Below, piece by piece: positions 1 to 12,000 of a DNA stretch of 64,000 nucleotides. Under the pieces are notes generated by a model. It had not been told where the DNA came from. It saw only the letters and a list, made by a program, of their open reading frames with translations, and did no database searches. This stretch comes from Istiophorus platypterus. Lineage: Eukaryota; Chordata; Actinopteri; Istiophoriformes; Istiophoridae. Numbering within the stretch: the stretch's first letter is position 1; each line of letters opens with the position of its first letter. The position numbers and the translations under genes are program-made. The stretch lies in NCBI GenBank assembly GCA_016859345.1, contig CM029124.1, forward strand, positions 10,930,001-10,994,000, written 5' to 3'.

Positions 1-964
1 TAAGTCCCCTGAGTGCTATTCTAGATATTATTTCTGATGTGTCCGCACCACATAAAATTGAACATAGATTCTAGGCAAGTTGTGTGTTGGTCCTCTGGGG
101 CTGTGAAGACCCTGACATGCTCATCAGTGACTCTTAAAGCTGCAGGTGATTTTGTCATAAGCAGATAGCATCTACCAGTATAGTAGTTGTTGTGCTGGTC
201 AGCTCAGCTCCTCAGAGACTTCTGCAAGAGCCATATATGTTTTAAGGCCTGTCTCAATTCTGCCCTTTGCAAGCATGTTGTTCTGTAAATTATCAGACTG
301 ATTGCATATAGTAATTGTTCTGTGAAAGTACGGTTGCCTTGGTCTGTATGATGAAGTATTTTTTTGAACCAGGTTTATCTGGGCATTTTAGATTTTATCA
401 TATCCCTGTGTTTTTTTGTTTGTTTTGTTTGATTGTTTGTTTTTTAAAAAATGTATAATATTCTGTAATAACAGGTCAGCAAACAGGTTTTAAAACATGA
501 TAGTAGAGGAAAATGTTGCATCTGCCCCTTACCATTTCATCAACTTTATCTTTAATTATTTAGGGATGAATGATGAGGTGATCAAGGTGTTAAGTCACCT
601 AAACATTGACATGCAAAGGAATAGAAATGGTCTAAATTTAACGAAAATATTATTCCATGGAAATTTTGTATGTCAAAAAGTTAGAAAAGTTGATACTCTA
701 AATGTATTTTAGTTTAACAATGTAGATGAAGCAGTCAATCATTGAGTTATGACCAAAGTTCAGTTACACTTAAAGTGACTAAAGTGAAAATAATTGAATG
801 AATTTTTTTTTTGTTTGTCTTTTTTTCCCTCCTATTTAGAAGGAGAAGGTTTTCCCTCTCCCTCAGCCATCGAATTATTTATCTAACAAAATTAGAGGTG
901 CCACGTTCTTGGTAGTAGTAGTAAGAGGTTATGTAATACACAGTTTCAAACCTCTGTTTTTTCA

Positions 965-1055
965 GCTGGGATGGATGGATGAATAAATAGATAGATAGAT
1001 AGCTAGCTAGCTACTTTATTCATCCCGAGGGACATTCAGGATCCATTGAACTTTT
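965..1055 (-). repeat. GATG/GATA microsatellite joined to a retrotransposon-like 3' tail
   Basis: GATG then GATA and GCTA repeats run directly into a segment reading ACTTTATTCATCCCGAGGG and then a diverged continuation. A very similar microsatellite-plus-'CTTTATTGATCCCGAGGG' junction is common at non-LTR retrotransposon 3' ends in fish, recalled from memory. The family is not assigned and no coding part is attached. Confidence 0.5.
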
Positions 1056-2649
1056 TTCTAACAAGACTGTGTAGACATTTCTTGTAAATGGAATGATTTT
1101 TTTTTATCATGAGTATAAGTTTACATATGTGCTATCCAAAGAAGCTTGGTATTTTTTTTCAGTCATGGGTCTCTATGGTGATGATTAATCTGTTGCTCAA
1201 GGAAGCTGTAGAGTGAAGAACACACTCGAGGCAGCACAGGAAGATTTATTTCTTGACGATAGAAAAATAAACCTAGAAGCAAATTTTGAAGTGGAGGTGT
1301 GGTGTAAAAAAGTAAAACTGATGTTTGTGCTGATTTTATTTCACTATTAAAGGCCATGGTGTACAGTAACATCCATTTGCATTGGTTTTAATATTGATTT
1401 GGTGTTGATGAAAGCTCCAAGGCTTTGTGGATTTAAGAATGCATACAGAGGAAGCATAATAATACAGTCAATACAAGCATGTGAATGGTTTTGATGACAC
1501 TTGATATTCGTATGAATTAGAAGCAAGCAGAACACTTAAAGACAAGGGGGACTAGGAAGTTTTGTTTAATAACTAAGTGAGTTATATGGCCAAGTCAATT
1601 TATTTATAAGTGCATGTAAGTCACTAACAAGGTAAACACCACAACATGATGAAAACAAAATATCAAAACCCTGTTAGCAATGTCACACATTAGTGAAAGT
1701 GAAGTTTAATAAAGGGAGGGAATATACATTTAGAGTTCAAATAAAACAACTGAGTGAAAAGGTAACTCAAGAGTCTTAAGTTGATGCAAACAATGAGGCT
1801 ATGTATGAAGCAACACACTGTTCTGGGAAAGTCATGTTAATAATGAACTTTTCAAGTTATCCAGAGTAGAAATCTCAAAGCCTTAACAAACAAAACTGAA
1901 ACTATGTGAGTGGATAACAAGTGGTAAAAAGTTAGTTTGCTGATCTTATCCTTAAATCCCTAAGAGGCTGCACAAAAGCATTTTGCCATCCTATATGTTC
2001 ACTAAAGCCAAACTCTTTTGAATCATTCAGTTTGACCCTCCCAAACAGATCAACGAAGATAGGCTATGTACTACGGGTCACTGAGCATCTTGAAACTTTA
2101 TCCTGCACTACCAAAGTTAAGTAAAGTTTATGAGTGACCCCCCCCCCCCCAAAGTTTTTCTCATTATGAATTTTTTTTTTCTGGTCAGTCTCATACAGTT
2201 TATAGAATATCCTATTTGTTTCTAGCTATGGGGCTGTAATAGTAGTGTGTAATCCTCAACGGTAATGTAAACAGTTAGCTTTTAACCATAATATCCTTCC
2301 CTTTAACAAGGCTAGCCCAGTTGTGTAAATATGGGCCTTGGATTGTCTAACTGTGGGGTATTTGTATACTAGGTGTAAGGGATACAGCTGAGAGTGTGAT
2401 GTCCCCCCATTGTTAGTTTGTCTCACAGGATAAAAGAAACCTGCAATGGGATTCTACTCTTTCAAAAACAGTGTATAAAGAAATGGACTGATCTGTTGGC
2501 CAATGAAAATGAGGCGATTTTGCTTTCAGTTGGACTGCGGTACCAGTAAAACATTTTATGATTTGGCCTCTGTTTCTACCTGTTTAAGAGTTGACCTGGT
2601 TTAAACTGGGAGTAATAAACATAGCTTAACAATGAGAGAATCATGTGAT

Positions 2650-2895
2650 GTATTATTTTCTCAATCATCAAAAATGAAAAGATTTCTCCCGGCCCCCAGT
2701 GATGTCTTCAAATTTCTTAATTGTTTGGTTGTCCAAAACCCAAAGATATTTGGTTTACTGTTTTTTATATTTTAAAAATCCTCACATTTGAGAAGCTGAA
2801 AATTTTGGGGCTTTTTTGCTTGAGAAGAGAGAGAAGTGATTTATCAATTATCCAGATAGTTGTTGATTATTTTTCTGTTAACTGATTACTCCACT
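2650..2895 (+). repeat. Dispersed repeat, family A, copy 1
   Basis: Diverged copy of a short nonautonomous repeat found at least seven times in this window. Family hallmarks seen here are a segment like 'CAAAACCCAAAGATAT', then 'CACATTTGAGAAGCTG', then a 'TTTTTGCTT' block and an ATCAATTAT-rich end. The full element starts and ends with inverted GCTGCAAC/GATTAATCG-type sequence, which suggests a MITE-like element. This copy lacks its left terminus. Confidence 0.65.
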
Positions 2896-4771
2896 AATTG
2901 TTCCAACTCTACTTTACTCACATGTTGTTGGAACAGGAGGAAAACTTGTGATATATTGTGCTGGGTGACCTCAACTCTCATATACTGTGAAACATGGTTG
3001 CTAAAAACAGACAGTGAGTTATGGTTGTTGGGTCTTGTTTTCAAGTGGTATTCAGCAAGACAAAACTGATATCAGTGTTGTCATTTGCTACACCTTTCTA
3101 GTTAATCTTGTTTTTGGGCTTGTTTACCAGATATCTTTGCAACTCTCCAGTTCATTTAGAATTTCTCTTAAGGTGCAATTTTCAGATCTTGTCCTATCTC
3201 AAAGCTCTACTTGCTGCTCATTGCTTCTAGTTGTCTTTGAATAAGCATAGTTTTACATGATGATGACAACAATGTCCTACAATTACCTCATGGGTTCCTT
3301 GGTGTGGAAACACTGGAATGGTTGCAGAGTTGGTTCAGCAACCAACTCAAGCACAGACATGCTGTTGTTGTGAAAAGCTCTTAGTATGGCGATGTCTTGA
3401 CCCTAGTGTTTAGTGGTTGTTACTGTTACCTAAGAGACACTGTATTTGTCCGAGAACAGCTACATATTACAGTTGACGTAGTAATAGTGTAAAGGCCAAC
3501 AGTAAAATCCCTCAGGTTAATATGCCTGTGTGTATATAGGTATGTTGGCATGTCTTGCGTGTTGAGCCTCGGTACTGTAAAATTGTGCTCACATTCCAGA
3601 AATATTCACATATCTGCACCTCTGCAATTTGACAAAGGCCATTCTTTTCAGTGGGAGAAGTTGTAACTGTATTTTTTGAGGGCCAAAAAAAAAACACAAT
3701 ACAAGACTGAACAACAGGAAACATGTGTGCAGCAATAGAGAAAGGAGAAAGTAGAATCAATAAGCACTAGTTCCTGATCATGCAGGCAGGGATGATGATG
3801 ACGGATGAGGTAGAAACTAAAAAAAGGGAGTTGTGACAGGTCAGTGAAATGGTTTTCCTCTCCTCCGAGGTCACGGTGTTAGAGAGAATTGAATTTAGGA
3901 ACACGTAACTGAGAGGGGGGTAAGCTGGATAGCACAGGTGTGCAGGACTTCAAAAGTAGAAATGCAGCAGGTTTCTTTAGAGAAAATGTTTAGCAACTAC
4001 ATATCTAAATGTAACCTGTAGCAGTGGCAGAGCTAGTTTAGTTTCCATCATCGGTTTATCTTCTCAGCAGCAGTTGTTATAGCTGATCTGAGCTGACATT
4101 CCACTTCTATGAGAGGCCGTTATGTCTGCCTAAAGATGGACTAAGGATAGTGTGTTTATGTTTGTGTCAGCTTGACGTATTGTCACTCTTGGGTGGGATC
4201 TTTTTCTGTTGATGTCACATGTACTGCTTTGTGCCAAACTCTCCCTTCCCCTCGGGCCCCACCAAACTTTCAGGGGGGAAAGATTTACCACATGTAGGAG
4301 GATTGCATTTGTGGTGGTGTTTTATTTGACCATAGTGCAGTACAATTTTCAATTTTCACTTTCACTACATTTCAACAGTCACTTTTTGCTCTTTTTCCAG
4401 TTAGCACCGCTAATTTAGCTATATGGTCCCTGTTATCATTTTTAATTTGCTAGAAAATACATATATATATATTTTTTAACTTATTGTTTTCTTAATCTGT
4501 AGTGGCATTTCTGCTTGATGAGGGGAACAGAAAAGATGGAGGAAGTGGTGACATGAAACCCTTCAAAGATGTAAGCTAAGCCCATGATGCTTCAAATAGG
4601 TTGCATTTTAGACTGCTGCATCACCGAGATGCTTCTGCAGGTCTGTGCTACTTTGATAGTGATGTTTCCCTCAAGATTGGTCTCTGTTACATTTGAGCCA
4701 TGCTGTTGCATTTTATAGCTGTCACTAACAATATAGCATTCACTTTAGAATGGAAGAAGAAAGCGGTGTAA

Positions 4772-5044
4772 AGTTGCAACTAACATTTATTTTCATTATA
4801 GATGTTTTTTTTTTTTTAAATTTAATCGTTTTGTATAATGTCAAAAAACGTCAAAAAAAATCAAAATCATATATTCAAAGAGCCAAAGTTGACATTTCCA
4901 ATCTCTTGTTTTGTTTGACCAAATGTCCACAACCCAAAGGTATTCACTTTTAGAGGCAGGAACCTGAAAATGTGTTGCATTTTCTCACTATTTTGCTTGA
5001 AAAATTATTTTTGTGTCTAATTGATCAAAGAACTTTCAGCTCTA
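4772..5044 (+). repeat. Dispersed repeat, family A, copy 2
   Basis: Starts with the family A left end (GTTGCAACTAAC then a TTTTCATTAT block). It contains the 'CTTGTTTTGTTTGACCAA' segment and 'CAACCCAAAGGTATTCA', and ends with a degenerate TTTCAGCTCTA. Both termini are recognisable, although the body is strongly diverged. Confidence 0.65.
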
Positions 5045-6978
5045 GAGCAATTGGTTATCACCTTCAACCAGCTGCCAATCCAGTGCTTTACCTGTCATTC
5101 TGAACTCCACCAACTAAAGCAGACAGGTTCATCAAGTTTTTGTAGTTCTGTCCCATAGTGGCAAAGGTCTGATAGTTTTTTGAAAATTTTTGGAATGATC
5201 TGCACTGGTTGCTGGCCAGGAGGATTTATAACAAAGCAAGATAGAATAATGAGCTTGTGATTAGATGGTTGCTGATTCAGTTTGTAACTGGCAGTGCTAA
5301 TCTGGATGGAGAGTGAGTAATGGCCTGGTTACACTAGAGGGAAAGTGTAAATATGGCCCGTGCATCAAGTCAGTTTCCTGTTTTCCTGCAAACTCCGCTT
5401 GCTTATGATCGGTTGTTTTATGTAATTTTAAAAACCCTCAAAGATCCCAACTCTAGATTAAAAAAAGGGAAGAAGAAAACTACTTCCACGAACACTGTAA
5501 ACAAGCTTTAACAGCATAGCACTTAACAATCCTATCCTGTTGTGTTGTCGTCCTTTGGTGTTGTCATATTCATAAAAGTTCTGAAGAAAAACCAAAGGCT
5601 CTAAGTCCTTTGTTTAGGGAGGAAATTCAGTTTTTTCTTGTATCTTTATCTTGTATCTAAGTTCACAACATCATAAGGCTGACGAATTTCCAGACTTTCC
5701 TCTGTGTCTGTGTGTGTGTTCTCTGCCCTTAAACAATATTGTCCTGAGGTCATGTTTAATCAGATTCCAGTCTGTTTTTCCTTTGGCAGAAAGATCCTGC
5801 TACTTGGTCAAAGCCTGCTACTTGCTCATTTGGTGCTGGTTAACCTCAGCACACAAAGATTTTCTAGGGTGAAATGTGAATTTTTACACTCCATCAGGCT
5901 TTTTTTCTGTCACCAAAATGGGTATACACATTCTCAAACAAATCACATAACAAGGTCAATTTTGAAATTGGTAGCATCCTTGTATTCAGGATACATTCAG
6001 ATATGTGGTTAGATAAAAGTTAGTTCCTAGGATCCAGAATTAGTTTGTTTCCCCCGCTGTTGGTACAGTTCAGTGAGATTATTTCTTCACTGAGCCTGCT
6101 GTAAGCTGATTCATTGACCAAAGGTCCTCAGTACACAGCTGACTCACTGACAGCTAATCTTTGATCAGTCTCAACTGTGCACTGTTGGCAGACTGAGGTG
6201 AGTGCTCCTTGTCTCAGTTTCTCTTTATCTCCACTGAGTCCTTTTCTCTTTGCACTCTTCACACTATGTTAAGGCACACACCTGGGTAGTCATGTTGCAA
6301 TGAGGAGTTCCATGCTGTGCCGTTTGCTTGCTATCCCAATGCTTATTTTTTTACACTTCTGCTTCACCATGTGTATGTAACATTAGGTTATTAGGTCAGA
6401 TTGCTCCTGACCTAAGCAGGAATAAATTTGATGTCAGGTGTCATCAAGAGTTGTACATGACCCAGCTTATAGCCCATTTTATTTGGCTCTGTTTTGCTGG
6501 TCTAAATGAAAAGGCCTCTGAGCAGAGCCGAGGTGAGATGAGGCACTGATGTGTAGTTTGTTGTCCTGCCAACCAGCCAGCCTGTCACTGTGTTTAGCTG
6601 CTATTGGCCTGAGCTGAGCTGGCTATGCAGAGGCCTGCATACTGGCTGATAGCTCTCTTTACAGGGGTGGGGCTCTCACAGTGCCAAGCACTGACCTTCA
6701 CTCTGATTTATGAGTTCCTCCTGGAGTCTGTTTCCCCACCATCCTTCTTCTTCCCTCCTGTCCATGCAGTAGATCAGAACTTTGCTTTCAGCTGTACCTC
6801 CCACTCCCCTGAACATAAGCGACGCCAGCTTGTGTCCACCACCGGCATCGTTGTCTATAAACAAATGTGTGATAAGCAGCAGATGTGTGAGCTCATCCTG
6901 TTAGTGCTAAGCTTAGGCAGCTGCCTGAAGCCAGGAAGAGAAACAAACACTATGGAAAAGTTTTACAGGATTGTACTT

Positions 6979-7325
6979 GAGCTGCAACAATAAGTTGATT
7001 AATCGAGTAGTTTATCAAAATAAAATTAACTGAATAAATGTTTCAGTCATTTTTCAAGCAAAGATAAAGTTTAAAATATAAAAGTTTCAACTTGTTAAAT
7101 GAGATATATTGTCATCAGGTTTTCATAGTCTTCTAAGTCCTCTAACTGAATATCTTTGGGTCTTGGACATTTGGTTTAACAAAACAAGAAATTTGATGAT
7201 TGCATCTGTGATGGGCATTTTTCACAATTTCTGACATTTTTTAAATCCAACAACTATCCATTTAATGAGAAATGAGAAAATAATTGGCAAATCAATTAAT
7301 GATGAATATAATCTAATTTGCAGCC
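6979..7325 (-). repeat. Dispersed repeat, family A, copy 3
   Basis: Reverse-orientation family A copy, nearly full length. It opens with GAGCTGCAACAATAAGTTG, carries the reverse of the diagnostic 'GAAAAATGCCCATCAC' block near 7.21 kb and closes with TTTGCAGCCCT. The inverted GCTGCAA-like ends are visible at both sides. Confidence 0.75.
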
Positions 7326-8163
7326 CTTGAATTTTTATCTGCTACGTTTGCAGTATTACAGCAGCTCCTAGTTTTTAAGAAATTCTTGGGTTTAACTTGT
7401 GGGATAAATTGGGTCAGTAACCTAAATTACATGGTCAGTTGACTTGGCAGTCCACTCCATCAAATTGTAGAAATTAAGATTTAACTGTGTTTGGCCCCGT
7501 CTTTTCTGCTTATAAAATAATTAATCACAGCCTCGTTGAACATGCTTTTTTTTCTCTTCCTGTCCAGCAGTTTCTCTTCCTTAAACTTCGCCTTGGATCT
7601 ATGTACACACTGTAATAATAGTGGTTTTGAACCAGAAACCAACTCATGTGGGTGGTTCAAAAGTACTACTGCATAAACTACTTGTATATAATGATACTGC
7701 CACCCCTCTCAGGGCAGAAGAGATTTATGTATAAAAGAGATAATCCACTCCAGATGTTATGATGTACCAAAGGATCCTCTGAGGATCAAAAAGGGGAAAT
7801 GTTCAGATTGATTGAGACCACGTTCTGGTTTTGTTATTGTTTTAAAGGCTTATAATGATGAGAATTATTCATTTAAATGTTTTATGTCTGTGAAATGGAG
7901 CCTAAGTGGTTTCATCTGTGATTTTCAGTAGTTTAGAGTTGTTCAAACAACCCGTGCCTCATGCTTCTCTCTTATTCAGTCGCGATATATACACAGGTTT
8001 CCTGGTCTGGCCAGGCATCCTGTCCAGGGCTACACCCACCAGAGTATGGTAGTCATCGCTAGCATTTTGAATCATATTTTGCCTAAACAGTGGTTGGGCA
8101 TGAGGAAGTGGATAGTGATCATTGCATTCTGATTCACAGTGTTTTATTTATTTCTTTTACCAG

Positions 8164-8443
8164 GCCTGCAGTGTGTGGGGTGAAAAAGCTGAGGAAGTGA
8201 GGAAGCAAAAGGGGGCCACAGTGGTTCATCTGTTATCTTTTGGTCCTAACCCTGAGTGACCCTGCTGTCTACTTTCACTACATCATTTCAAGAAGAGGCT
8301 GGGGTCCCTCTGGGGGCAGGAAACACCATGTGCCAAAACTGGAGAGGACTTCCCACTGCCCCATAAGACTGCCAAACCTCCTGTGAACCCTTCCTCTCTA
8401 GTCTGAGGACCCTCCTAATCCTCCACGTTGCCCACAGGCAAAG
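8164..8443 (+). other. sgms1: sgms1 5' UTR part of first coding exon (inferred)
   Basis: The stretch between a plausible splice acceptor (pyrimidine-rich tract ending ACCAG at 8163) and the start codon at 8444 is read as 5' UTR. An in-frame TAG at 8399-8401 rules out extension of the main frame upstream. The exon start is inferred. A second weaker acceptor-like CCCACAG ends at 8437, so the leader could be shorter. Confidence 0.5.
8328..8366 (+). promoter_or_regulatory. Upstream ORF in sgms1 leader
   Basis: An ATG in favourable context (A at -3, CACCATGT) opens a 12-codon frame (MCQNWRGLPTAP) that ends at TAA 8364-8366, 77 bases before the main start. If this sequence is in the mature leader, it could lower initiation at the sgms1 start. 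Its presence in mRNA depends on the inferred exon boundary. Confidence 0.35.
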
Positions 8444-9057
8444 ATGAAGAAGGTGGCGGCATGGTCAGCAGAGGACGTCTCTGACTGGCTGAGCAAAGAG
8501 GGGATGTCAGAATACATAGATGCCCTCCATCAGACGGATGGCCCTGCCATGCTCAGGCTGACTGAGGCGGATTTCCAGAATCCTCCCCTCTCACTGGTGT
8601 CGTCTGATGGTGGGCAGCAGATGATGGAGCGACTAGAGACATTACGGATAGAGAACCATATGGAGGCTCACAAAAACGGTCATGCAAACGGGCATGTGGG
8701 TGGGCTGCCCAATGGGACAAGCAAGCCCCAGAGGAATGGCATGCTGGGGGGGAAAGACATCAGGAAGGAGATGGTCCACATCCCCATCCCTACAATGGAA
8801 ACTACACGCTCCTCGTTCCCTGCTGAGTGGAGGAAGACAGGCATAGCTTTTTTCTATGCGGTGGTGTGCTTTGTTACCACCACTATTGTCATTTCAGTGG
8901 TCCATGAGAGAGTCCCGCCAAAGGAGCATACCCCACCATTGCCTGATAAGTTTTTTGACCTGTTTAACAGGGTGGAGTGGGCCTTCTCCATCTGTGAGAT
9001 TAACGGCATGTTGCTGGTGGGACTCTGGCTTATACAATGGCTTCTGCTCAAGCACAG
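8444..9057 (+). CDS. sgms1: sgms1 coding exon 1 (SAM domain, TM1, TM2)
   Basis: Encodes residues 1-204 plus two bases of Arg205. The donor is ACAG|GTATAG. It carries the SAM domain, a Gly/Asn/His-rich linker, TM1 (ending in ISVVHERVPPKE) and TM2 (ICEINGMLLVGLWLIQWLLL). The open frame continues 11 residues past the splice site only by chance. Confidence 0.96.
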
Positions 9058-12000
9058 GTATAGTCAAGTTCAGTCAATAATGAATTATTAAATAAGTAAA
9101 TAAGTAAAATTTGACTCTGAATTTGAATTCATACCACATGAAAATATTCATTTTCTTTATCTTTTTTGCCCTAGGTCAATTATAGGTAGGCGGTTCTTCT
9201 TCATTGTGGGCACACTCTATCTATACCGGTGTATTACCATGTACATCACCACTCTGCCTGTTCCTGGGATGCACTTCAAATGCTCTCCAAAGGTATAATA
9301 CATGCAAATTTTATTTCTCTCACCACTATGAAAGGTCTCTTTCTTACTTAACTGCTTTTGGAACAAATATGCAGAATGGGCAAATTCAGCAAAACATGAG
9401 ACCTATTTTGTAAGCTAAAAGCCTCTGAGTGTTTCTCCACTGACCACATATTGTAAGATATGTGTATGCCCATTGGTTTATGACTAAGAGCATCCCTTTT
9501 TTGTTGTTCCTGTTTGATAGTTTTGCAAATGTGTTACTAGGAACAGCTTAATATATCTTTACTTTAAGCCACTCTGTGCAGAATTTTTTTTTGTTCATAG
9601 AGACATTAGACAATCCTGGTGAAAAAAGATGCAGTCAGTGCGTTGTCTCTGCAACCTTTAGCTCTTAAAGGTTATGTATGTGCTGATCGAATATAAAATT
9701 CCAGCAACATTAGTACACACTTATTAAAATAGTGTTCTGAAGCACCACCAGTGGTAAAAACCTTCATCTTATAAGGTCATGGAAAATTGTGTTCTTTGAA
9801 AATACTTGTTACCTGTAAAATTGTTAAAATCTTTAGGGCTTGGGAAACGTGAAGGTTGTGTTCAAGAAGAAACAAACTCTGAGTGTAGGAGACGGGTAAT
9901 GAAACATAGCCCAAGGCGCTGAAGTCACTCATATATCTCATATCGGTCCTCCACCCTTGTACTTCCGCCCTGTGTAAGGATGCAGCACTCCTTCCTCTTG
10001 TCGCATCAAATTTAAAGAGTAACACAGGTTGTGCAAGTTGTTTGCAAGAATTACAAATGCTTTTTTTCAAGTACTGAATGTACTATAAATACAGCTTTGA
10101 GATACTTTTATTTTACATGAGTATTTGCACTTTATGCTACTTTTTATTTTCACAATACTATGGCTAATGTTTAATAGGAAATGGTAGTAGATTATAATGT
10201 TATCTTCTATTTGATTACTCAAGAGTATTACAATGCATTTTAGTATTGAATGCTTTAACATTCTTCATACACTAAATTATTATGTTTACTTTTGATATTT
10301 CAACCACAGTTTGCTGCTCATACATTTGTGTTGTTAACTAAAAAACTTTGAATGCAGGAGCTTAACTTGTAACCAAGCATTTTTACACTTAATTACTATA
10401 ATTTCTCTGAAGCATCAGGACACTTGTGACCTCTGTAACTCTGTAACCTCAAATTAGATCACTTTGTATCAAAAATGAGAGAATTTGATGTGTTGTAAGA
10501 TAAAGAGGGAATATGGAAATGGAGTGCAAGAAGATCTCTAAAGCAATGGAAAAGTAATTTAGGTGTTGATTCCAGACTGAATGGAAAAAATGATGGTAGC
10601 TGTACTCACCTATGCCATGAAGAAATTAACACTCCTGTTTGAATGAACTCATGTTGTGCTTCTGTGTTCTCTTTCTCTCCTTCACATCCTACTTTTTACA
10701 TTTCTGTAGCAGGTACTGTTAATATTATCAGGTTTTATACTTTTGATAATAATCTGAAGGTGATGTAAAGTATGGCTGTGTTTCTTTCAGCTTCTTGGGA
10801 ACTGGGAGGCACAGATGAGGAGAATTATGAAGATGATTGCTGGCGGGGGCCTATCCATCACAGGTTCCCACACCATGTGTGGAGATTATCTTTACAGTGG
10901 CCACACTGTCATGTTAACACTAACGTACCTCTTCATTAAGGAGTGTAAGTTCCACTGTAACTGTGCTATAGTTTAAGTAAGAATTTACCAGAACGTCTTA
11001 GCTCCAAGCCACACCTGAAACTGATTTTACCTTCTCAAACTCTGGATTTATGTTTAGTAATATGCAGCAGATAATTCTGACAACCCTATCTATCATAATC
11101 TAATGCAAAGCTCCTACAGAGGCTCAGATTGATCAGAAATGGTGACTGGGATGTTAAACCATGTAGTTTTAAAGGCCAAGAGTAAGCTGGCTCTCACTCA
11201 AAGCTACATCTAAATGTGGACTGTCATTGCTCATTTCTGTATGATCTACAAATGTATTCATTTTGATTCTTAAATTGCCATTAAGTTGTACTTATTACAT
11301 CATAGGTCGAGTTTTCTAAACAATGTTTTAAATTCACAGAATTCACAAATTTCTCAACGCCATCTATACCTCACTGTTAACATTTAGCACTTCTCTAAAT
11401 TCTGACAGGAAATATAGACATGAAGGATCAAGTGTAAATGTGCATTGTTCACTTACACTTCCTTTAATATTTTAGTTTCAGTGTGTAAAGATATTACTCT
11501 ATTACATAACTACGTTTTCTGGTATCCGCAGGCATGTCCATTACCTAACTTGGTTTACATGCCCAACTGGCTCAAGATGAAGTGTGTCAGTCAGAGGTTG
11601 TCACATTTTAACTGCTGGAACAAGTTGTCAATATTATTACATTTCTCATGCAGGCTTTGAGTAAACAGTTCTTTCTTCTTTTGCATCTCGTGATCCTATT
11701 ATTTTCCACCAAGTTTGAGTCAACAAACCTGATTGATACAGCAGTGGCATCTAGTGGTGAACAGGACAACAGTTTGGTTAATATTTAGGGCAAAGAGCCA
11801 CAGTGCTCCTTCTCAACTTTTAAGGCCAAATACAGGCAGCTGACATTCACTGACCCTAATGGCCCATTTAGCTGTTAAAGAGAATTCAGCCCCTTCTCTA
11901 GAGTTGGAACTCTTGGTTTGAGCTCAGTTTTTGATGTATTTTTTTTTTTTTTTTTTTTTTAATTATTTTTTTTTGTTTGTTTGGCAGATTCTCCCAAGCG

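Larger units (their letters stand above)
1..8163. other. Noncoding region upstream of sgms1 coding exons
   Basis: No coding exon is recognisable in these 8.1 kb. The open frames are short, unrelated to known proteins and not flanked by matched splice sites. Base composition is AT-rich with no CpG island, so this is more likely a 5' intron of sgms1 (the family commonly has noncoding 5' exons) than its promoter. It holds a retrotransposon-tail-like GATA tract near 1 kb, three copies of a dispersed palindromic-ended repeat (about 2.65, 4.8 and 7.0 kb) and short homopolymers such as a C run near 2.14 kb. The acceptor at 8151-8163 (pyrimidine tract plus AG) would close the intron. Confidence 0.6.

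Noticed and set aside
6625..6993. 122-codon frame upstream of sgms1
   Set aside because: Not similar to any known protein, no splice context, and it runs into a dispersed repeat at 6979.
9058..9091. Continuation of the sgms1 exon 1 frame to residue 215
   Set aside because: The GTATAG donor at 9058 and the matching exon at 9175 restore the conserved SIIGRRFFFIVGTLY sequence, so the continuation is intronic.
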